Below the pieces are notes generated by a model. The model had not been told where the DNA came from. It did no database searches and was given only the letters and a program-made list of their open reading frames with translations. From positions 1 through 64,000 of the forward strand of contig DDFF01000004.1 in NCBI GenBank assembly GCA_002337045.1: a stretch of DNA of 64,000 bases, given 5' to 3'. The position numbers and the translations under genes are program-made. Shown here in pieces: positions 25,244 through 37,400 of this stretch. Source of the DNA: Bacteroidetes bacterium UBA1935. GTDB lineage: Bacteria; Bacteroidota; Bacteroidia; Chitinophagales; Chitinophagaceae. How positions within the stretch are numbered: the stretch's first letter is position 1; each line of letters starts with the position of its first letter.

Positions 25244-25615
25244 ATGATAACTACCACCATTGCCATAGTTGAAAACAGAATGATTTACCTGGAGGGAATC
25301 TCTTGTATGTTGAACGATAATGACTGTTCAGTCATACTTACCACCTCATCTTTGCCGTTGCTTAAATCGGCGCTAAATATCGCTACTAACTACCCAGATA
25401 TCTGCCTTTTCAATCTTTCACTGCTTACAGATGAGGGCACAGCGGCTATTGCGTCTATCAGACGCCAGTCCTCTCAAATCAAGATCATGGGCTATTATAT
25501 TGAAGAAACGTATAAGCAACGCGCATCGGTCGCGGATTTGGATGGTCTTTTTTCCTTGAATGAACAGCCCGACGATATTATGGTAATAATAAAGTCTTTA
25601 GTAGCAAGTTGTTAG
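25244..25615 (+). CDS. Stand-alone degenerate response-regulator receiver domain
   Basis: A 123-residue protein matching the receiver fold of NarL/LuxR-type regulators (TIAIVENRMIYLEGISCML; PDICLFNLSL). The position of the phosphorylated aspartate, usually L-L-D in this strand, reads FN, the acidic pair after the first strand is E-N, and I see no conserved lysine near the fifth strand. It has no output domain. It is therefore probably a phosphorylation-independent pseudo-receiver, or a decaying gene. It sits divergent to the XRE repressor. Confidence 0.65.
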   Translation: MITTTIAIVENRMIYLEGISCMLNDNDCSVILTTSSLPLLKSALNIATNYPDICLFNLSLLTDEGTAAIASIRRQSSQIKIMGYYIEETYKQRASVADLDGLFSLNEQPDDIMVIIKSLVASC

Positions 25616-25673
25616 TCTTAATAGAAAGTAAGGTATGAAAATTAGCCTTCTGAACCCAAGAAACCGATGAACG

Positions 25674-25895
25674 ATGAATACAAGTAATTATCCAAAGTTT
25701 GAGTATAAAGCAGTTGAACTATCAGCATTTTCGTTTTGTATAGATACGTTTGTCATCTCTTTGAAAAATGGAAGAATAGTACATTTTGTAGCAGAAGACC
25801 CGCAAGACTTTAAAGCATGGTTGATTAAAAGTGGTATTAGGGATATCAGAAAGGATGACGGTAAACCTAAGATAATAAAAGCTGCAAAAGTTTAA
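25674..25895 (+). CDS. Small unknown protein
   Basis: A 73-residue protein with beta strands in the first half (FVISLKNGRIVHFV) and a basic end. No family recognised. It follows the receiver-like gene by 58 bp in the same direction and is the last gene before the noncoding gap that precedes the RHS locus. Confidence 0.5.
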   Translation: MNTSNYPKFEYKAVELSAFSFCIDTFVISLKNGRIVHFVAEDPQDFKAWLIKSGIRDIRKDDGKPKIIKAAKV

Positions 25896-26398
25896 ATATG
25901 AATTTAAGAGATGCTATCACTGCTTTTGTAGCAAACAGAGGCTGACACAGTAAAACTTAGTCACTTAAGGCAAGATGTTTGGATATTAAATAATTGTTGT
26001 ATTTGTTAGGGAAAGCAAAATGAAAACAGGTGTAATTGCCGGTATGAGCCGCTTTTACGGGTGTAGTAAAAATTCTACAGCATAAAACTATTTAGACTAC
26101 AGATTTTTTTAACAAACTATTTGTATAATTGCGCCACAAACACAAACTATTAGCAATATTGAATGAAGACAGCATTGAAAAATGCTTGCGCGACCATGAG
26201 AAACTGAAGTTTAGTTCTTCTCCGATATTCTAATCTAGGGTACAAACAACTGATGTCTGATAGACAAGTGCATTTACATAGTTAATGCACCTGTCATGCT
26301 AGACACGTCAAACACAAACTAGCGATTAGCCTAGTGGTGAATAGCCATTAAGCCTGATATAGTATTTCAAATACATTCCTATAGACCCTAGCTTAGGA
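25896..26398. other. Noncoding gap before the RHS locus
   Basis: About 500 bp with no convincing gene, only very short frames at 25898 (15 codons) and 26018 (21 codons). Features seen: a hairpin-capable GTGCATT/AATGCAC pair at about 26268-26290 and an ATTCCTA/TTAGGAAT pair just before the ATG at 26399. No clean promoter of the TAnnTTTG type was found. The mixed character fits a junction between element backbone and cargo. Confidence 0.4.
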
Positions 26399-29218
26399 AT
26401 GATCAAACAGTACAGACATATCTTATGGCTGGCAATTTTATTTGTCTGTCACCTCAGCTACGGTGCTAGTAGAGCTGACAGTACTGTTATTGTATCAGCG
26501 GACCCTCCCTATAAAGAGAACCAGTATTTACATCAGGCTATTTATTATAAAGGATTTGATAACCTTCAGTATACAATCAGATTAAAGCTGGACATAATAG
26601 CTAAAGACAGTTTTCAATGTGTATATGATGTTGTGTATGATCACCATAAACTTAAATCAGGTAATCATCGCGCTGTCTTGAATATAGAGCGAAATGATAA
26701 AGCCAACTATATAGACTATGGCTGGCTAGAAGCCGTAAAACAATACAACCAATTACCTGTCGGAAATTATCGGTTTCAACTCATAGTTAAAGAACTAAAA
26801 ACAGGTTTGCCTATATGCAATGGAATATTTGAGTGGCAATCAGATAGCACTATGCCTGCCCATTCCGGTGTACTGACCAAATTGTTTGACGGAAAAGCAA
26901 GTAAGGTAAACGTACTGAACCAACCAAGGCGCACATCAGAAGACCTTATACAAAAGAGTACAAAATACACGCGCAGAAAGGCAGAACAGATAAAAGGTAT
27001 CCACACACAAGAAGTAAAGCGAAATGGAATGACCTATACAGCTATCTATTATAAAAATTGGTTCATGGGTTATTTGCAACAGCAGGATATTTCTTCCATG
27101 CAAGCATCTGCCGTCAACCGCAGGCAGCTACTCAAAAATAATCCTGCCTCGCTTATGCAAACAGACCTGCCACAGTTTACTTCGGTAGGTTCTCAGTTTC
27201 GGAATGTAGATGCAAAGAACAGAGAAGAGGAGGTGATAACATCCAATATAGATATCATTGGTAATTTTAGTACCAATCAGGAACCGGGTTCGCAGCAGGA
27301 CAATAATTTCCAGGAGTATAGGGCTGATCTGCGAGCAACTGTAGCAGATATCCCGATTGTCCTACAAGGCTATTACAACAGCCAGGATCAGCACAGGAAA
27401 GCAAAAGCCAGTTTTATTCGTGTGTCCTATGATGTGGACAAACAAAAGGAAAATCTCCGTAAATCTACATCTGCCTATACCGGTATGTATGAGTATACGA
27501 TAGCCAAAGGCAGTGGTACTGTTGGTCTGGCTCAAGCTGCTATTCAGACACTCACCAATCAATTGCTTACCCAAAAACAACAATTTTATGCAAGCTACCG
27601 AATCAAGGATACTGACCTGAAATTAAGTGATGGGTCAGTTGATAAGCTAAGCACCTCGGACAGTAACGCCGCCCGTTTTTATCAGACCAATAAAGAAGAC
27701 ATACAACACAGGTATCAGCAGATACAACATACGGAAGCGCAACTCAGCAAAACCCAGGCATTATTACAACAGTATCAACACGCGCAATACTTTGATTCTG
27801 CTATGAATTATTCCCGTATCGTAAATACAACCTCCACCAATGACTATTCTTATAAATCGTTGGCAAAAGCGGCATCCAATATACTGCCTGAAACGAAAGT
27901 AAAAACGTTCATAGCCGGTTTAACGAAATTGAATGCAGGCATGTTGCAAGAACAGGCATCCAGCTATACGTTATCAGGACAAACTATGAAAGGTCTGAGC
28001 ATAGGTTATGATTTTGACCTGTTCAAATTCGGTTTTTCAGGTGGCAAGACAGAATATATATCCCGAGCCGGAACGGTCGATAAATACAATTCTTATCTGT
28101 TCAAGATAGACATGAAGCCTGTTTTGAAGCAGCAAACCAGCCTCATGTATTACCTCTATTCTCCGACTAAGCAAATATTGGATGATAATAATTTTCTAAA
28201 AACAGATGTATCGGTCCCCAATTTCCAACAACCGGTACATATCATAAGTCTGGCACAAAGCGGGCAAATAACGAAGGGGTTATTACTGGAAGCTGAAGCT
28301 GCGGTTTCTTATCGAAACAACGGTTCCCAACCTGATTGGAAACATACAGCCCTCAAAACAGCTGCCGAGTATGAGCTGCCGTCAACTGACATCCGTTTAA
28401 AAGGACAATGGGAGCATATCGGTAAATCTTTTGAGAATAATACTTTACCGTATACACGTGCAGGCATAGCGCACTACACTTTATCGGCAGAAAATAGTTT
28501 TTTCAAATCAATGCTGAAAATAGGTGTGCAGTTTGACCAGTTGAAACAAGAAGGCTTTAGTTCAACCGGTTACAACAGGCGATGGGGTTTTAATATACAG
28601 ACCAAGTCAAAGCAGTACCCCAATATTTATATCTCCTATAAACCATTCAGCACATTCAGACGAAACGATGACACGCTTACTATTTCTCAGCGCCCCGTAT
28701 TCGGATCGGTTTGGATAGCTAGGACAACGTACCAATTCAGAAGGCAATCTATGTATCATCGGTTCATGCTGACCTATAATCGCAATCAGAGTGTAATGGA
28801 TACGGTTGATTATTTGTCCGGCACACTTCAGCTGGGTTATTACTTAAACGATAAAAAATACGCATTGCAAGCTGTTACAGGTTGGACGAATCAACCAGTA
28901 TATATAGCCGGTGGGTTAAAGTCACAACAGGATGTAGTGTTCTTTTCAATCGCTGGCAGCCGGCAATTCGGTAAGCAGCTTTCCTGCGGTATAGGAGAGG
29001 AAATTGGTGTGGCTGATTATGGACTGCAAAGAATAACCACCAATTTGAATATCCGATATCGTTTCATGAAGCTACCGATAACATTTTATACACTATGCAG
29101 ATATAGTGCTATCAGAGCGAATGTCCAAGCTACGCGTACTGCAATCTGGTATGGTCAAATCGGCATGAATTGCAGACTACAAACAAAACAACCAACATTA
29201 ACCAAGAAAAAGAGATAG
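26399..29218 (+). CDS. Outer-membrane beta-barrel protein, first gene of the RHS locus
   Basis: A 939-residue exported protein: signal peptide at 1-22 or so (LAILFVCHLSYG), an N-terminal beta domain up to about 160, a basic/helical region and coiled-coil-prone stretch at about 340-500, then about 430 residues of alternating aromatic-rich strands separated by polar turns to the end, typical of an outer-membrane barrel. The N-terminal domain shares the pattern Y-x-x-L-P-x-G-x-Y with the next gene product. Proteins of this plan, possibly TANFOR-domain proteins (from memory), precede very large RHS proteins in Bacteroidota. I infer a role in exporting or displaying the RHS proteins. Confidence 0.55.
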   Translation: MIKQYRHILWLAILFVCHLSYGASRADSTVIVSADPPYKENQYLHQAIYYKGFDNLQYTIRLKLDIIAKDSFQCVYDVVYDHHKLKSGNHRAVLNIERNDKANYIDYGWLEAVKQYNQLPVGNYRFQLIVKELKTGLPICNGIFEWQSDSTMPAHSGVLTKLFDGKASKVNVLNQPRRTSEDLIQKSTKYTRRKAEQIKGIHTQEVKRNGMTYTAIYYKNWFMGYLQQQDISSMQASAVNRRQLLKNNPASLMQTDLPQFTSVGSQFRNVDAKNREEEVITSNIDIIGNFSTNQEPGSQQDNNFQEYRADLRATVADIPIVLQGYYNSQDQHRKAKASFIRVSYDVDKQKENLRKSTSAYTGMYEYTIAKGSGTVGLAQAAIQTLTNQLLTQKQQFYASYRIKDTDLKLSDGSVDKLSTSDSNAARFYQTNKEDIQHRYQQIQHTEAQLSKTQALLQQYQHAQYFDSAMNYSRIVNTTSTNDYSYKSLAKAASNILPETKVKTFIAGLTKLNAGMLQEQASSYTLSGQTMKGLSIGYDFDLFKFGFSGGKTEYISRAGTVDKYNSYLFKIDMKPVLKQQTSLMYYLYSPTKQILDDNNFLKTDVSVPNFQQPVHIISLAQSGQITKGLLLEAEAAVSYRNNGSQPDWKHTALKTAAEYELPSTDIRLKGQWEHIGKSFENNTLPYTRAGIAHYTLSAENSFFKSMLKIGVQFDQLKQEGFSSTGYNRRWGFNIQTKSKQYPNIYISYKPFSTFRRNDDTLTISQRPVFGSVWIARTTYQFRRQSMYHRFMLTYNRNQSVMDTVDYLSGTLQLGYYLNDKKYALQAVTGWTNQPVYIAGGLKSQQDVVFFSIAGSRQFGKQLSCGIGEEIGVADYGLQRITTNLNIRYRFMKLPITFYTLCRYSAIRANVQATRTAIWYGQIGMNCRLQTKQPTLTKKKR

Positions 29219-29228
29219 TATTAATTAT

Positions 29229-30374
29229 ATGCGCACAACAAGATTTCGTTCAGGATTATGGATACTATGCTATTGCATGCTATTCAGTTATCCGTTTACC
29301 GTATTCAGTCAGAGCCCTGTTATTAACATTAATCTGTCGAAAATAGAAGATGTAGAACTAACTCCTGCTAATGCGTTTAACTATGACCTGTTTAATCATA
29401 GTAACAGTACCGTAGATGTGAAAATAAAAGGAAGTATCCGTTATAAGCAAAGTAACCTGCAGGCCGGTTATACCCTAGACCTTAAGCTGATGCCAGGTAA
29501 TAACGCCATTGAAAAAGAAGCAGTTTCAGGTGCCGTTTGGACATTTTCTGATAACGCGATGCGTGAGCTGTTCATGGATTATGGAAAGCTCCCACAAGGT
29601 ACTTATGAATATTGTGTGCGTGTAATACCACAGCAAACGAATCCGGAGGTCGGTAATACGGATGTCACAACAGAATGTAGTTATAAGACCATCAACGACT
29701 TGTTCCTGATCAATCTGATAGACCCGGAGGATAATGCGAAGCTATATGAGCATTATCCTATGTTGTCATGGGTGGTAAATTATCCGTTTGCCAGCCAGTT
29801 GCAATACCGATTGAGAGTCGTGCCGGTTTATGAAGGGCAACGTAATGAAAATGCCATTACACGTAACAATCCGGTATTTGAAGATAAAAATGTATTTGGT
29901 ACATCCCATGTCTATCCTGTAACAGCAAAACCATTAGAGCTGTTTCAACCCTATGCCTGGACAGTTGATGCCTATTACAAAGGACTATTGTTAGGTGGGG
30001 CAGAAGTATGGCGTTTTACCATTATCGAAGACAGCCTGCTGAAGACCATTCCGAAGGAAACTTCGTTCATAGACATCCGCAGGGAGAAAGGCTACAGTCA
30101 GTTGTATGCAGTAGGTGAATTAAAACTGAAATACGTGTTGGACGAATTGAAGTCTGATACTGTTCAAATGCAACTGTTAAATAAAGCAGGCCAACCTGTA
30201 AAAATGAAAAAAAGCAACTGGGCTTTAGAATATGGAGATAATCGTTCTGTATTGAATTTTACAGATGACTATAGCCTGCGTCATATGCAGGATTATAAAC
30301 TGTTATTTACCAATATGGCAGGTACGCAATATGAAATAAGTTTTAAGTATATCAACCCTGATTTTCTAAAATAA
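29229..30374 (+). CDS. Secreted beta-sandwich protein of the RHS locus
   Basis: A 381-residue protein with a signal peptide (about 1-27). The N-terminal 150 residues resemble the start of the previous protein (DYGKLPQGTYEYCVRVIP versus QYNQLPVGNYRFQLIV). The middle (PEDNAKLYEHYPMLSWVV) reads like a fibronectin-type sandwich, and the end is strand-rich. It probably lies in the periplasm or at the outer membrane as a partner of the barrel. Ten bases separate it from the gene upstream and six from the next, so one operon. Confidence 0.5.
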   Translation: MRTTRFRSGLWILCYCMLFSYPFTVFSQSPVININLSKIEDVELTPANAFNYDLFNHSNSTVDVKIKGSIRYKQSNLQAGYTLDLKLMPGNNAIEKEAVSGAVWTFSDNAMRELFMDYGKLPQGTYEYCVRVIPQQTNPEVGNTDVTTECSYKTINDLFLINLIDPEDNAKLYEHYPMLSWVVNYPFASQLQYRLRVVPVYEGQRNENAITRNNPVFEDKNVFGTSHVYPVTAKPLELFQPYAWTVDAYYKGLLLGGAEVWRFTIIEDSLLKTIPKETSFIDIRREKGYSQLYAVGELKLKYVLDELKSDTVQMQLLNKAGQPVKMKKSNWALEYGDNRSVLNFTDDYSLRHMQDYKLLFTNMAGTQYEISFKYINPDFLK

Positions 30375-30380
30375 ACAAAG

Positions 30381-30878
30381 ATGGTTCGTATAAGGCAATG
30401 GTTGCCTGCGTTAGTAATAAGTCTGCTAACGAGTGGTAGTGTATATTTTTTAACACAGCAATCGCAGAAGAAAATTGCTGTGGTAGACGCAGTGAAATTA
30501 TTCAATTCGTTTACGATGAAAAAAGAGATGGAAGCAGAAGCCGGTGGGCGCTTGTCATTCTATGAGCATAAGCTTGATAGTATATCCATGCAACTACAGG
30601 CAGCAAAAAACAGTGCTGTACCCGCGGAGCATTTGATTCAAAATTATGAACAGCTGAAAGCTATGTTAGATAATGAATATGCCAATTCAAATCAGGCTAT
30701 CAATGAAGCTGTTTGGAAACGATTGAATCCGATCATTGATGGTTACGGGAAGGATAAAGGTTATCATCTGATCATTGGTGCAAATGGTATGGGAAGCGTG
30801 CTCTATAACGATAACTATTACGATATCACCGATCAGGTAATTAACCATGCAAATAAAGTATATGAGGGTAACAGGTAG
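30381..30878 (+). CDS. Skp/OmpH-like periplasmic chaperone
   Basis: A 165-residue protein with an N-terminal membrane or signal segment and the OmpH/Skp pattern: a first strand IAVVDAVKLFNSF followed by long charged helices and a C-terminal beta segment (YHLIIGANGMGSVLYND). Skp family proteins hold unfolded outer-membrane proteins in the periplasm. A dedicated copy inside this locus would suit the outer-membrane barrel at 26399 and the very large secreted proteins downstream. Confidence 0.75.
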   Translation: MVRIRQWLPALVISLLTSGSVYFLTQQSQKKIAVVDAVKLFNSFTMKKEMEAEAGGRLSFYEHKLDSISMQLQAAKNSAVPAEHLIQNYEQLKAMLDNEYANSNQAINEAVWKRLNPIIDGYGKDKGYHLIIGANGMGSVLYNDNYYDITDQVINHANKVYEGNR

Positions 30879-31470
30879 CATCGGTATAGTTATGAGTTTA
30901 ATGGTGCTCACGTCGTGTAGGAGCACACCGAAAGACGGACAGGCATTGGTTGCATATGTGGATGAACCGTCAAGTGGTTGTCAAAAGAATATAAGCATTG
31001 CCGGTTGGGAATACAGCATGTTATATAAACCGGCTGCGTACATACTGGAGAAAGAGCATGTCAAAGTGCATACGGATTATAATGCACGGATGAGCCAATT
31101 GGAAGGTACGGTATGGTTCAATATCAAGATCAGTCGCAGTGATAAGTCGATCAGTCCGTTGAAATACCAGGTTACCTCAGTTGAGCAGTATGAACAACGC
31201 TATCAATATATGATGTCGGAAGCTGCATCTGATATCACGATGCTATACGGTGCAAACACCTTGCATCCTATCAGTTATGCATTTGAGACCAATTATAATC
31301 TGACACCGGAGGAAACGCTGGTAGTTGGATTTGCGCTCCCTGACGGAATTAAATATCCTGAACAGGATTTTCAGCTTACCTACCGTGATAAAATATTCAA
31401 TAACGGTATAGTAAAAGCTACCTATCGAATTAAAGATATTGAACCACTGAAAAAACTTACCTACAAGTAA
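30862..31470 (+). CDS. Lipoprotein of the RHS locus
   Basis: A 202-residue protein read from the ATG at 30862, overlapping the chaperone gene by 17 bases (an ATG at 30847 is possible). The lipobox LTSC marks a lipoprotein signal, cut before C19. The mature part is mixed, with strands towards the end. No family recognised. In a locus with an outer-membrane barrel and a chaperone, a lipoprotein partner is expected. Confidence 0.6.
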   Translation: MRVTGSIGIVMSLMVLTSCRSTPKDGQALVAYVDEPSSGCQKNISIAGWEYSMLYKPAAYILEKEHVKVHTDYNARMSQLEGTVWFNIKISRSDKSISPLKYQVTSVEQYEQRYQYMMSEAASDITMLYGANTLHPISYAFETNYNLTPEETLVVGFALPDGIKYPEQDFQLTYRDKIFNNGIVKATYRIKDIEPLKKLTYK

Positions 31471-31477
31471 AGATATT

Positions 31478-34400
31478 ATGGCATACAGTAAGAAAATAAA
31501 GTTTGTTGCAAGGGTACTGATGAGTTCACTCCTTTACCAGACATTATTTCCCAATATAGCATTGGCTTTAACTACCGGTCCTAGTCAGCCTGAAGTACAA
31601 GCGTTTGAGCCTGTAGGAACGACGGACATGGTAGATATGTTCACAGGGGATTTTAATTATAATATACCCTTGTTGGATGTAGAGGGTTATCCGGTTAATA
31701 TTTCTTATCACGGTGGCGTGGGTATGGAACAGGAAGCTAGTTGGTGTGGGTTGGGATGGTCAATTAACCCCGGCGTGATCAACAGGACAGTCAGAGGTAT
31801 ACCGGATGATTTTAAGGGAGATTCGCTCAAAAAATCCTTGAAAATAAAGCCTGAAAAAGTACTGCGTGCAGGCATGGGCGGTGGCGGTGAGCTGGTAGGT
31901 GTCGGAGATCCGATTCTTGGCTTATCTGCCAATCTCGGTACCAATATCAATATCAGTAATTATCGAGGTGTGAGTGCAGACTTTTCTTTCGGGGCAGGTG
32001 TAAACCTGTTCAGATGCGTTTCTGCTGGTATCAACCTGGGCGTAGGTTCTCAGACGGGTGCAGATATAGATTATAATGCAGGCGTTCAGTTTAATACTTC
32101 ACAGGCCATCAGTAAAGACGTGGCTGCAGGTGTAGGTGTAAACTTCGGACATGGTTATAATACCCGTTCGGGCATCAAGGATATGAACTTTTCCATATCC
32201 AGCAATATACGAGCAGGTAATGTAAGCATGCAAGGGCCGGGCATGGGAACAACGATACCGATAGGCGTCAAGAACTATGTACCTGTCATAACGAACAGCA
32301 GTAAGATGACCAGCATCTATGCACGTATAAAAGTGGGTGTTGAGTTTGCATGGTGTAATCTGTATGGCAATATCAATGCCATGGGTAGTACATTGGAATA
32401 TGAGCCGGACGGTTCGCGACGTTCGTATGGTTATATCTACGCGCAAGATGCACAAGATGAGGACATCATGGACTTTACCAGGGATCGTGACGGTATGTAT
32501 AACCCTACCATGCAATACCTGCCACCTGCACACATGACCTATGATATTTATTCAGTAAGCGGCCAGGGAACCGGTGGTTCGTTCAGGCCATTCAGAAATG
32601 ACATAGGTAGTGTCTTTGATCCGGTGACCAAGAGCAGCACCAAGAGCCATTCAGGTCAGGCAGAAGCATCCATTGGTTGGTTATTTGGTGCAGGTGGAGA
32701 TGCGGCTTATTCTGCAACTGATATAAGTTCAGGGCCATGGAATCAATATAAAGCACCATTTACAGGTAAAGGTATTGGTAGCGTGTATGAGAATGTCTAT
32801 TTCAAACAAGGTGGTGACCTGACAGCCATCAACAATCAGTACTATACTGATTTAGGCGGTGCTAGTCCTATCAGCGGTGGACGTATCAAAAGTTTACCCC
32901 TTACAAAATCGGGATCTGCTTCGCAAAGGGATGCGCGTAGTAACCTGCTGTATTATTTTGATGCTAAAGAAGCCTCTATACCGGGCGTCGCAACAACCGG
33001 TGATTCTATTCCTAGTTATCAGACAAGTGGATTTGCAAGCGGTCCTGTCAATCCTTCCAAGACGGCTCGTTATGCCGCAACAGCTGCAGTAAACAAAGCC
33101 AAAGAACACCATATATCCGAATTTGTACAAGTACAAAACGATGGTCGGCGCTATATCTATGGTATCGCTGCTATGAACAATATCCAGAAGGAAGTAAGCT
33201 TTAGTATTGAAAAGCCATCTCCGCAGGATACCAATACCATCAAAGGATTGGTTAGATATAACAAAGGAGCAGATGATGGACTCAATAATAATAATGGGCA
33301 AGAAAACTATTTCAGTAGTACAATTACGCCTGCATTTGCACATAGTTATTTACTGACATCTGTACTATCTGCTGATTATGCAGATTTAACAGGTAACGGG
33401 CCATCAGAAGATGATCCGGGAGCCTATACCAAGTTCAACTATAGTAAAAAAGAAGGCGATTATCGTTGGAAAGCGCCTATCGAGGATAGTTTTGCACAAT
33501 ATAATCCAGGATTTACGAGTGATACCAAAGATGATAAAGCCAGTTATGTGATTGGTTCGAGGGAGCAATGGTTATTGCATTCTATTGAGTCAAAAAACTT
33601 TGTGGCTGAGTTTTATACTTCTGTTCGTAAAGATGGTAAGGGAGTTTTGGATGGTATCAGCGAGACACCTTATAATAATAGTGCTACAGCCAAAGGTAAC
33701 AGTTATCAGTTGGACTCGATTGTGTTGTACAATAAACATGATCGTTTTATAAATGGTGCAGGTGCAGTGCCGATTAAGACGGTATATTTTGTGTACACGA
33801 ATGAATTGTGTAAAGGTTTACCCAATGCAGATCTCAAAACCGGTAAGCTTACCCTAAAAAAGATATACTTCAAATATGGCAACTCGCAAAAAAGTATGTT
33901 GAGTCCATATCAGTTTGAATATGATTTAGGTGATACGACCAAAAATCCCCGATATAGTGTAGCTGCAAAAGATAGGTGGGGAAATTACAAGCCTAATAAT
34001 AGTTCGATGCCTAATTATGAATACCCTTTTGTTGATCAGGCTGATCCGGATAATGATAAGTATGCAGCGGCATGGAGTCTTCAGCGTATAACATTGCCTT
34101 CAGGTGGTGTGATAGAAGTCAATTACGAAGCAGACGACTATGCTTATGTACAGGATAAGAAAGCGATGGAGATGTTTAAAGTAGAAGGTGTTGGTAATAC
34201 AATCGCATACAGTGGCGGTCAACAGCTATATTTTGATAAAAACTCACCAAGCCTGTATATCTATTTTAAAAGGCGTAAGAATAAAGAATTATCATCTCAG
34301 TCGTTTAGGCAGAATTATCTGAAAGATGCAAATGAGCTCTATTTCAATTTCAGTGTAAGGATGCCGAACAATCAGTTCGAGCAGATCAAAGGCTATGCAG

Positions 34401-37400
34401 ATGTTGAAAATATCTCTTATTGCAACGATGATCCGAACTCGGATTATGGATTTGTAAAAGTAAAATCAGTAATACCGGAAGGTGGTGGCGCGAAAGTGAG
34501 CCCGATGGTATATACCACACTGAACTTAGCAAGATATAATCTGCCACATATACTTTATCCTGGTGCCGACCCTGATATGGGCGTACTTAAAAATATCCTG
34601 GCTGGTCTGAAACAATCATTTTCGGACATGGTAGAGTTTAATAGGAACCCAATTAAAAAGCTACTTGAGGACAGCAGGGCAAAAGATATGGATAAGACGA
34701 AGTCTTATATCAGGCTGCAATCACCGGGATTGGATAAGATAGGTGGTGGACACCGGGTAAAATCGCTGGTGTTTTACGATAGCTGGAATCAATTGGCAGG
34801 TGGTAACGCATCACAAGCTACCTATGGCAAAAACTATGATTATACGATAGAAGAAACAGGTTACGGCAAAATCAGCAGTGGTGTTGCCAGTTATGAGCCA
34901 CTAATCGGTGGCGATGAAAATCCATTCAGGATGCCTGCGAGGTATTATGCAACCAGTGGCAGTAAATGGCCTCCAAACGATCCTATAGAACTGTATCAGG
35001 AATCGCCAATCGCAGAGAGCCTCTTGCCCGGAGCCGTTGTCGGTTATCGTCAGGTAACGGTTTCGAGCATACATAAGGATGAAGGACGTTCATCGCAAGG
35101 AATAGACGTATACAAATTCTGTACAGCAAAAGAATATCCATTTGAGATACAGGCAACCTCTTTAGACAAGATAACTGATAAGCATAAGTTTGGCTTATTC
35201 AATCAGGAGAATATACTGGAGGTAACACAAGGGTATACCCTTATACTGAACGATATGCACGGCAAGCCAAGAGCAACAGAGCATTATGTCAGAAAGACGC
35301 TAGGCAATATGCCATTGGAAAAGATCAGCTATCAGCAGTTTGAGTATCATGAAAAAGATGGTAAGCTCAATAACGATGTCGATGTTTTGGTTTACAATAA
35401 GAACAATACCTCAGATATGTTCATGGAGAAGACAACCAGAACAGTTGGGGTAGATATTGATATTACTATAGACAGCAGAGAGAAAACAGAACATACCAGC
35501 AATAGTAATTTCAATGTAAACGTGAATGCAACAAATGTGTTGTTTGTATTGGTGCCAATTCCTTTACCATTTGGTTGGCAGGGAGAGTATAAAAACGAGT
35601 TCAGGAGTGCAGTAGCTACAAAAGTAGTCCAACAGTATGGTATACTACATAAAGTTAAAAGCTATACGGAAGGAGCTCATACCACACTGACAAATGAAGC
35701 GTATGATCCAATATCCGGGCAGGCGGTTGTAACATCTGTAAACAATGAATTTGGCGATATCGAGTACGCTGTAAGCTACCCTGCATATTGGGGACATAAG
35801 ACTATGGGGCCTTCTTATGAGAATATTGGATTTGTTGATACTTCCTATGGTGTAACAAAAATGGGTATGATTGATCAACAGTCGGTAATAACTAGTGTTG
35901 GGCTCAATCTTTATGCAGCAGGCAATAGAAGACAATATAGATTAGGTGATGAGTTGTTAGTAAAGTATAACTATCTGGGACAAGAATACACCACACTGAT
36001 GTGGATCGTTGGTTTTCAATCTTGTGATAATGATCCTAAGCAAGGGCTTAATACGCATAACCCTTATTGTTGTCCTGTAGTATTGCCACGATATCCTCAC
36101 ACAGATCCAAACTGGGTAATCGATCAAAATGCCGATATAAAATATGTTAAAGTAATTAGGTCTGGTGCAAAAAATATGCTAACAGAGTCTATGCTTGACT
36201 ACAAATCATTGAGTACTCCATTTGTAGTTAATGGTAGTAAGGTCTATTTGTCTGATTCATTAAAGAATGGTATTTCACTTACTGGTAGAGTATTCTCTGA
36301 TACGCCTGGTAAGCTAACAAAGAAGTTTGAAATGCCAATATACTCATCGCGCTATTCTGGTAAAAAGGTTACCGATAGAAATATTACTGCAAATTTGGCT
36401 GCAGTAGGATTTTTTACACCAAGAATTGTAGCAGAGTGTAATTACCAAGGAGATAGAGTATATGCCGCGGGATCTAGGAAAGCTGGTGTATTTAATGCGA
36501 AACTACTTTGGCAATCGCTATCTATGTATAGTGCAAATGACACATTCATTCAATACACATTACCAACTTTTGATACTAAGAAATGTGAAGACAGATATGG
36601 CACTCCTCAAACTGCTCCATATCTAAAACCTGATTTCTCTGATAAACATTGGAAGAAAGCAAGAGAGGTTACAAAATGGAGTATGTATGGCAACGAGATA
36701 GAAAATATCGATGCGGTAGGTAACTACAGCAGTGCCATATTTGGGTTCAACCATACATTACCTGTAGCATTAGTATATAATGCAAGGCAGGAAGAATCTA
36801 TGGTTGAGAGTTTTGAGGATTATGGAATGCTGTATATAGATAGTAGTATTTTATCGATAATTCACTCGCCCATAAAGAGTCTGTTTCCGCTTGAGAAACA
36901 AGGTGGTTTTGGATATTCAAAACAAAAATTAAGTTATCCGAATGGTCTTGAAGTTGCAACTTCTGTATCCCATACCGGTAGGTACGCATTCAAATCATCT
37001 TCCGGTGGTACCACTATAACATTTGATAGTACACGTAACCCTGTTGTATACAAAAACCAATATTTCCATTTACCATTTACTATGACGCAAGGCAAGCGAT
37101 ATGTACTGTCTTGTTGGATCAGGCCATATAGTACAACTGGAAATGAAAAAACCTATCAGGCATCTAATTATATTTTGAATGGTGGTACATCTACCAGAGT
37201 CAGTTTCGGTCCAACGATTATTGATAAATGGCAGAAGATGGAGTTTGAGTTTACTGCATCTACAAACGGGACACCGATTTCCCTCGTATTACCTGCGAAT
37301 ATTTACATGGATGACTTGCGTATTGTTCCGCTGGATGCTAATATGAAGGCCTTTGTGTATGATCCGAGAACACATAAGCTGATGGCTACAATGGATGAAA

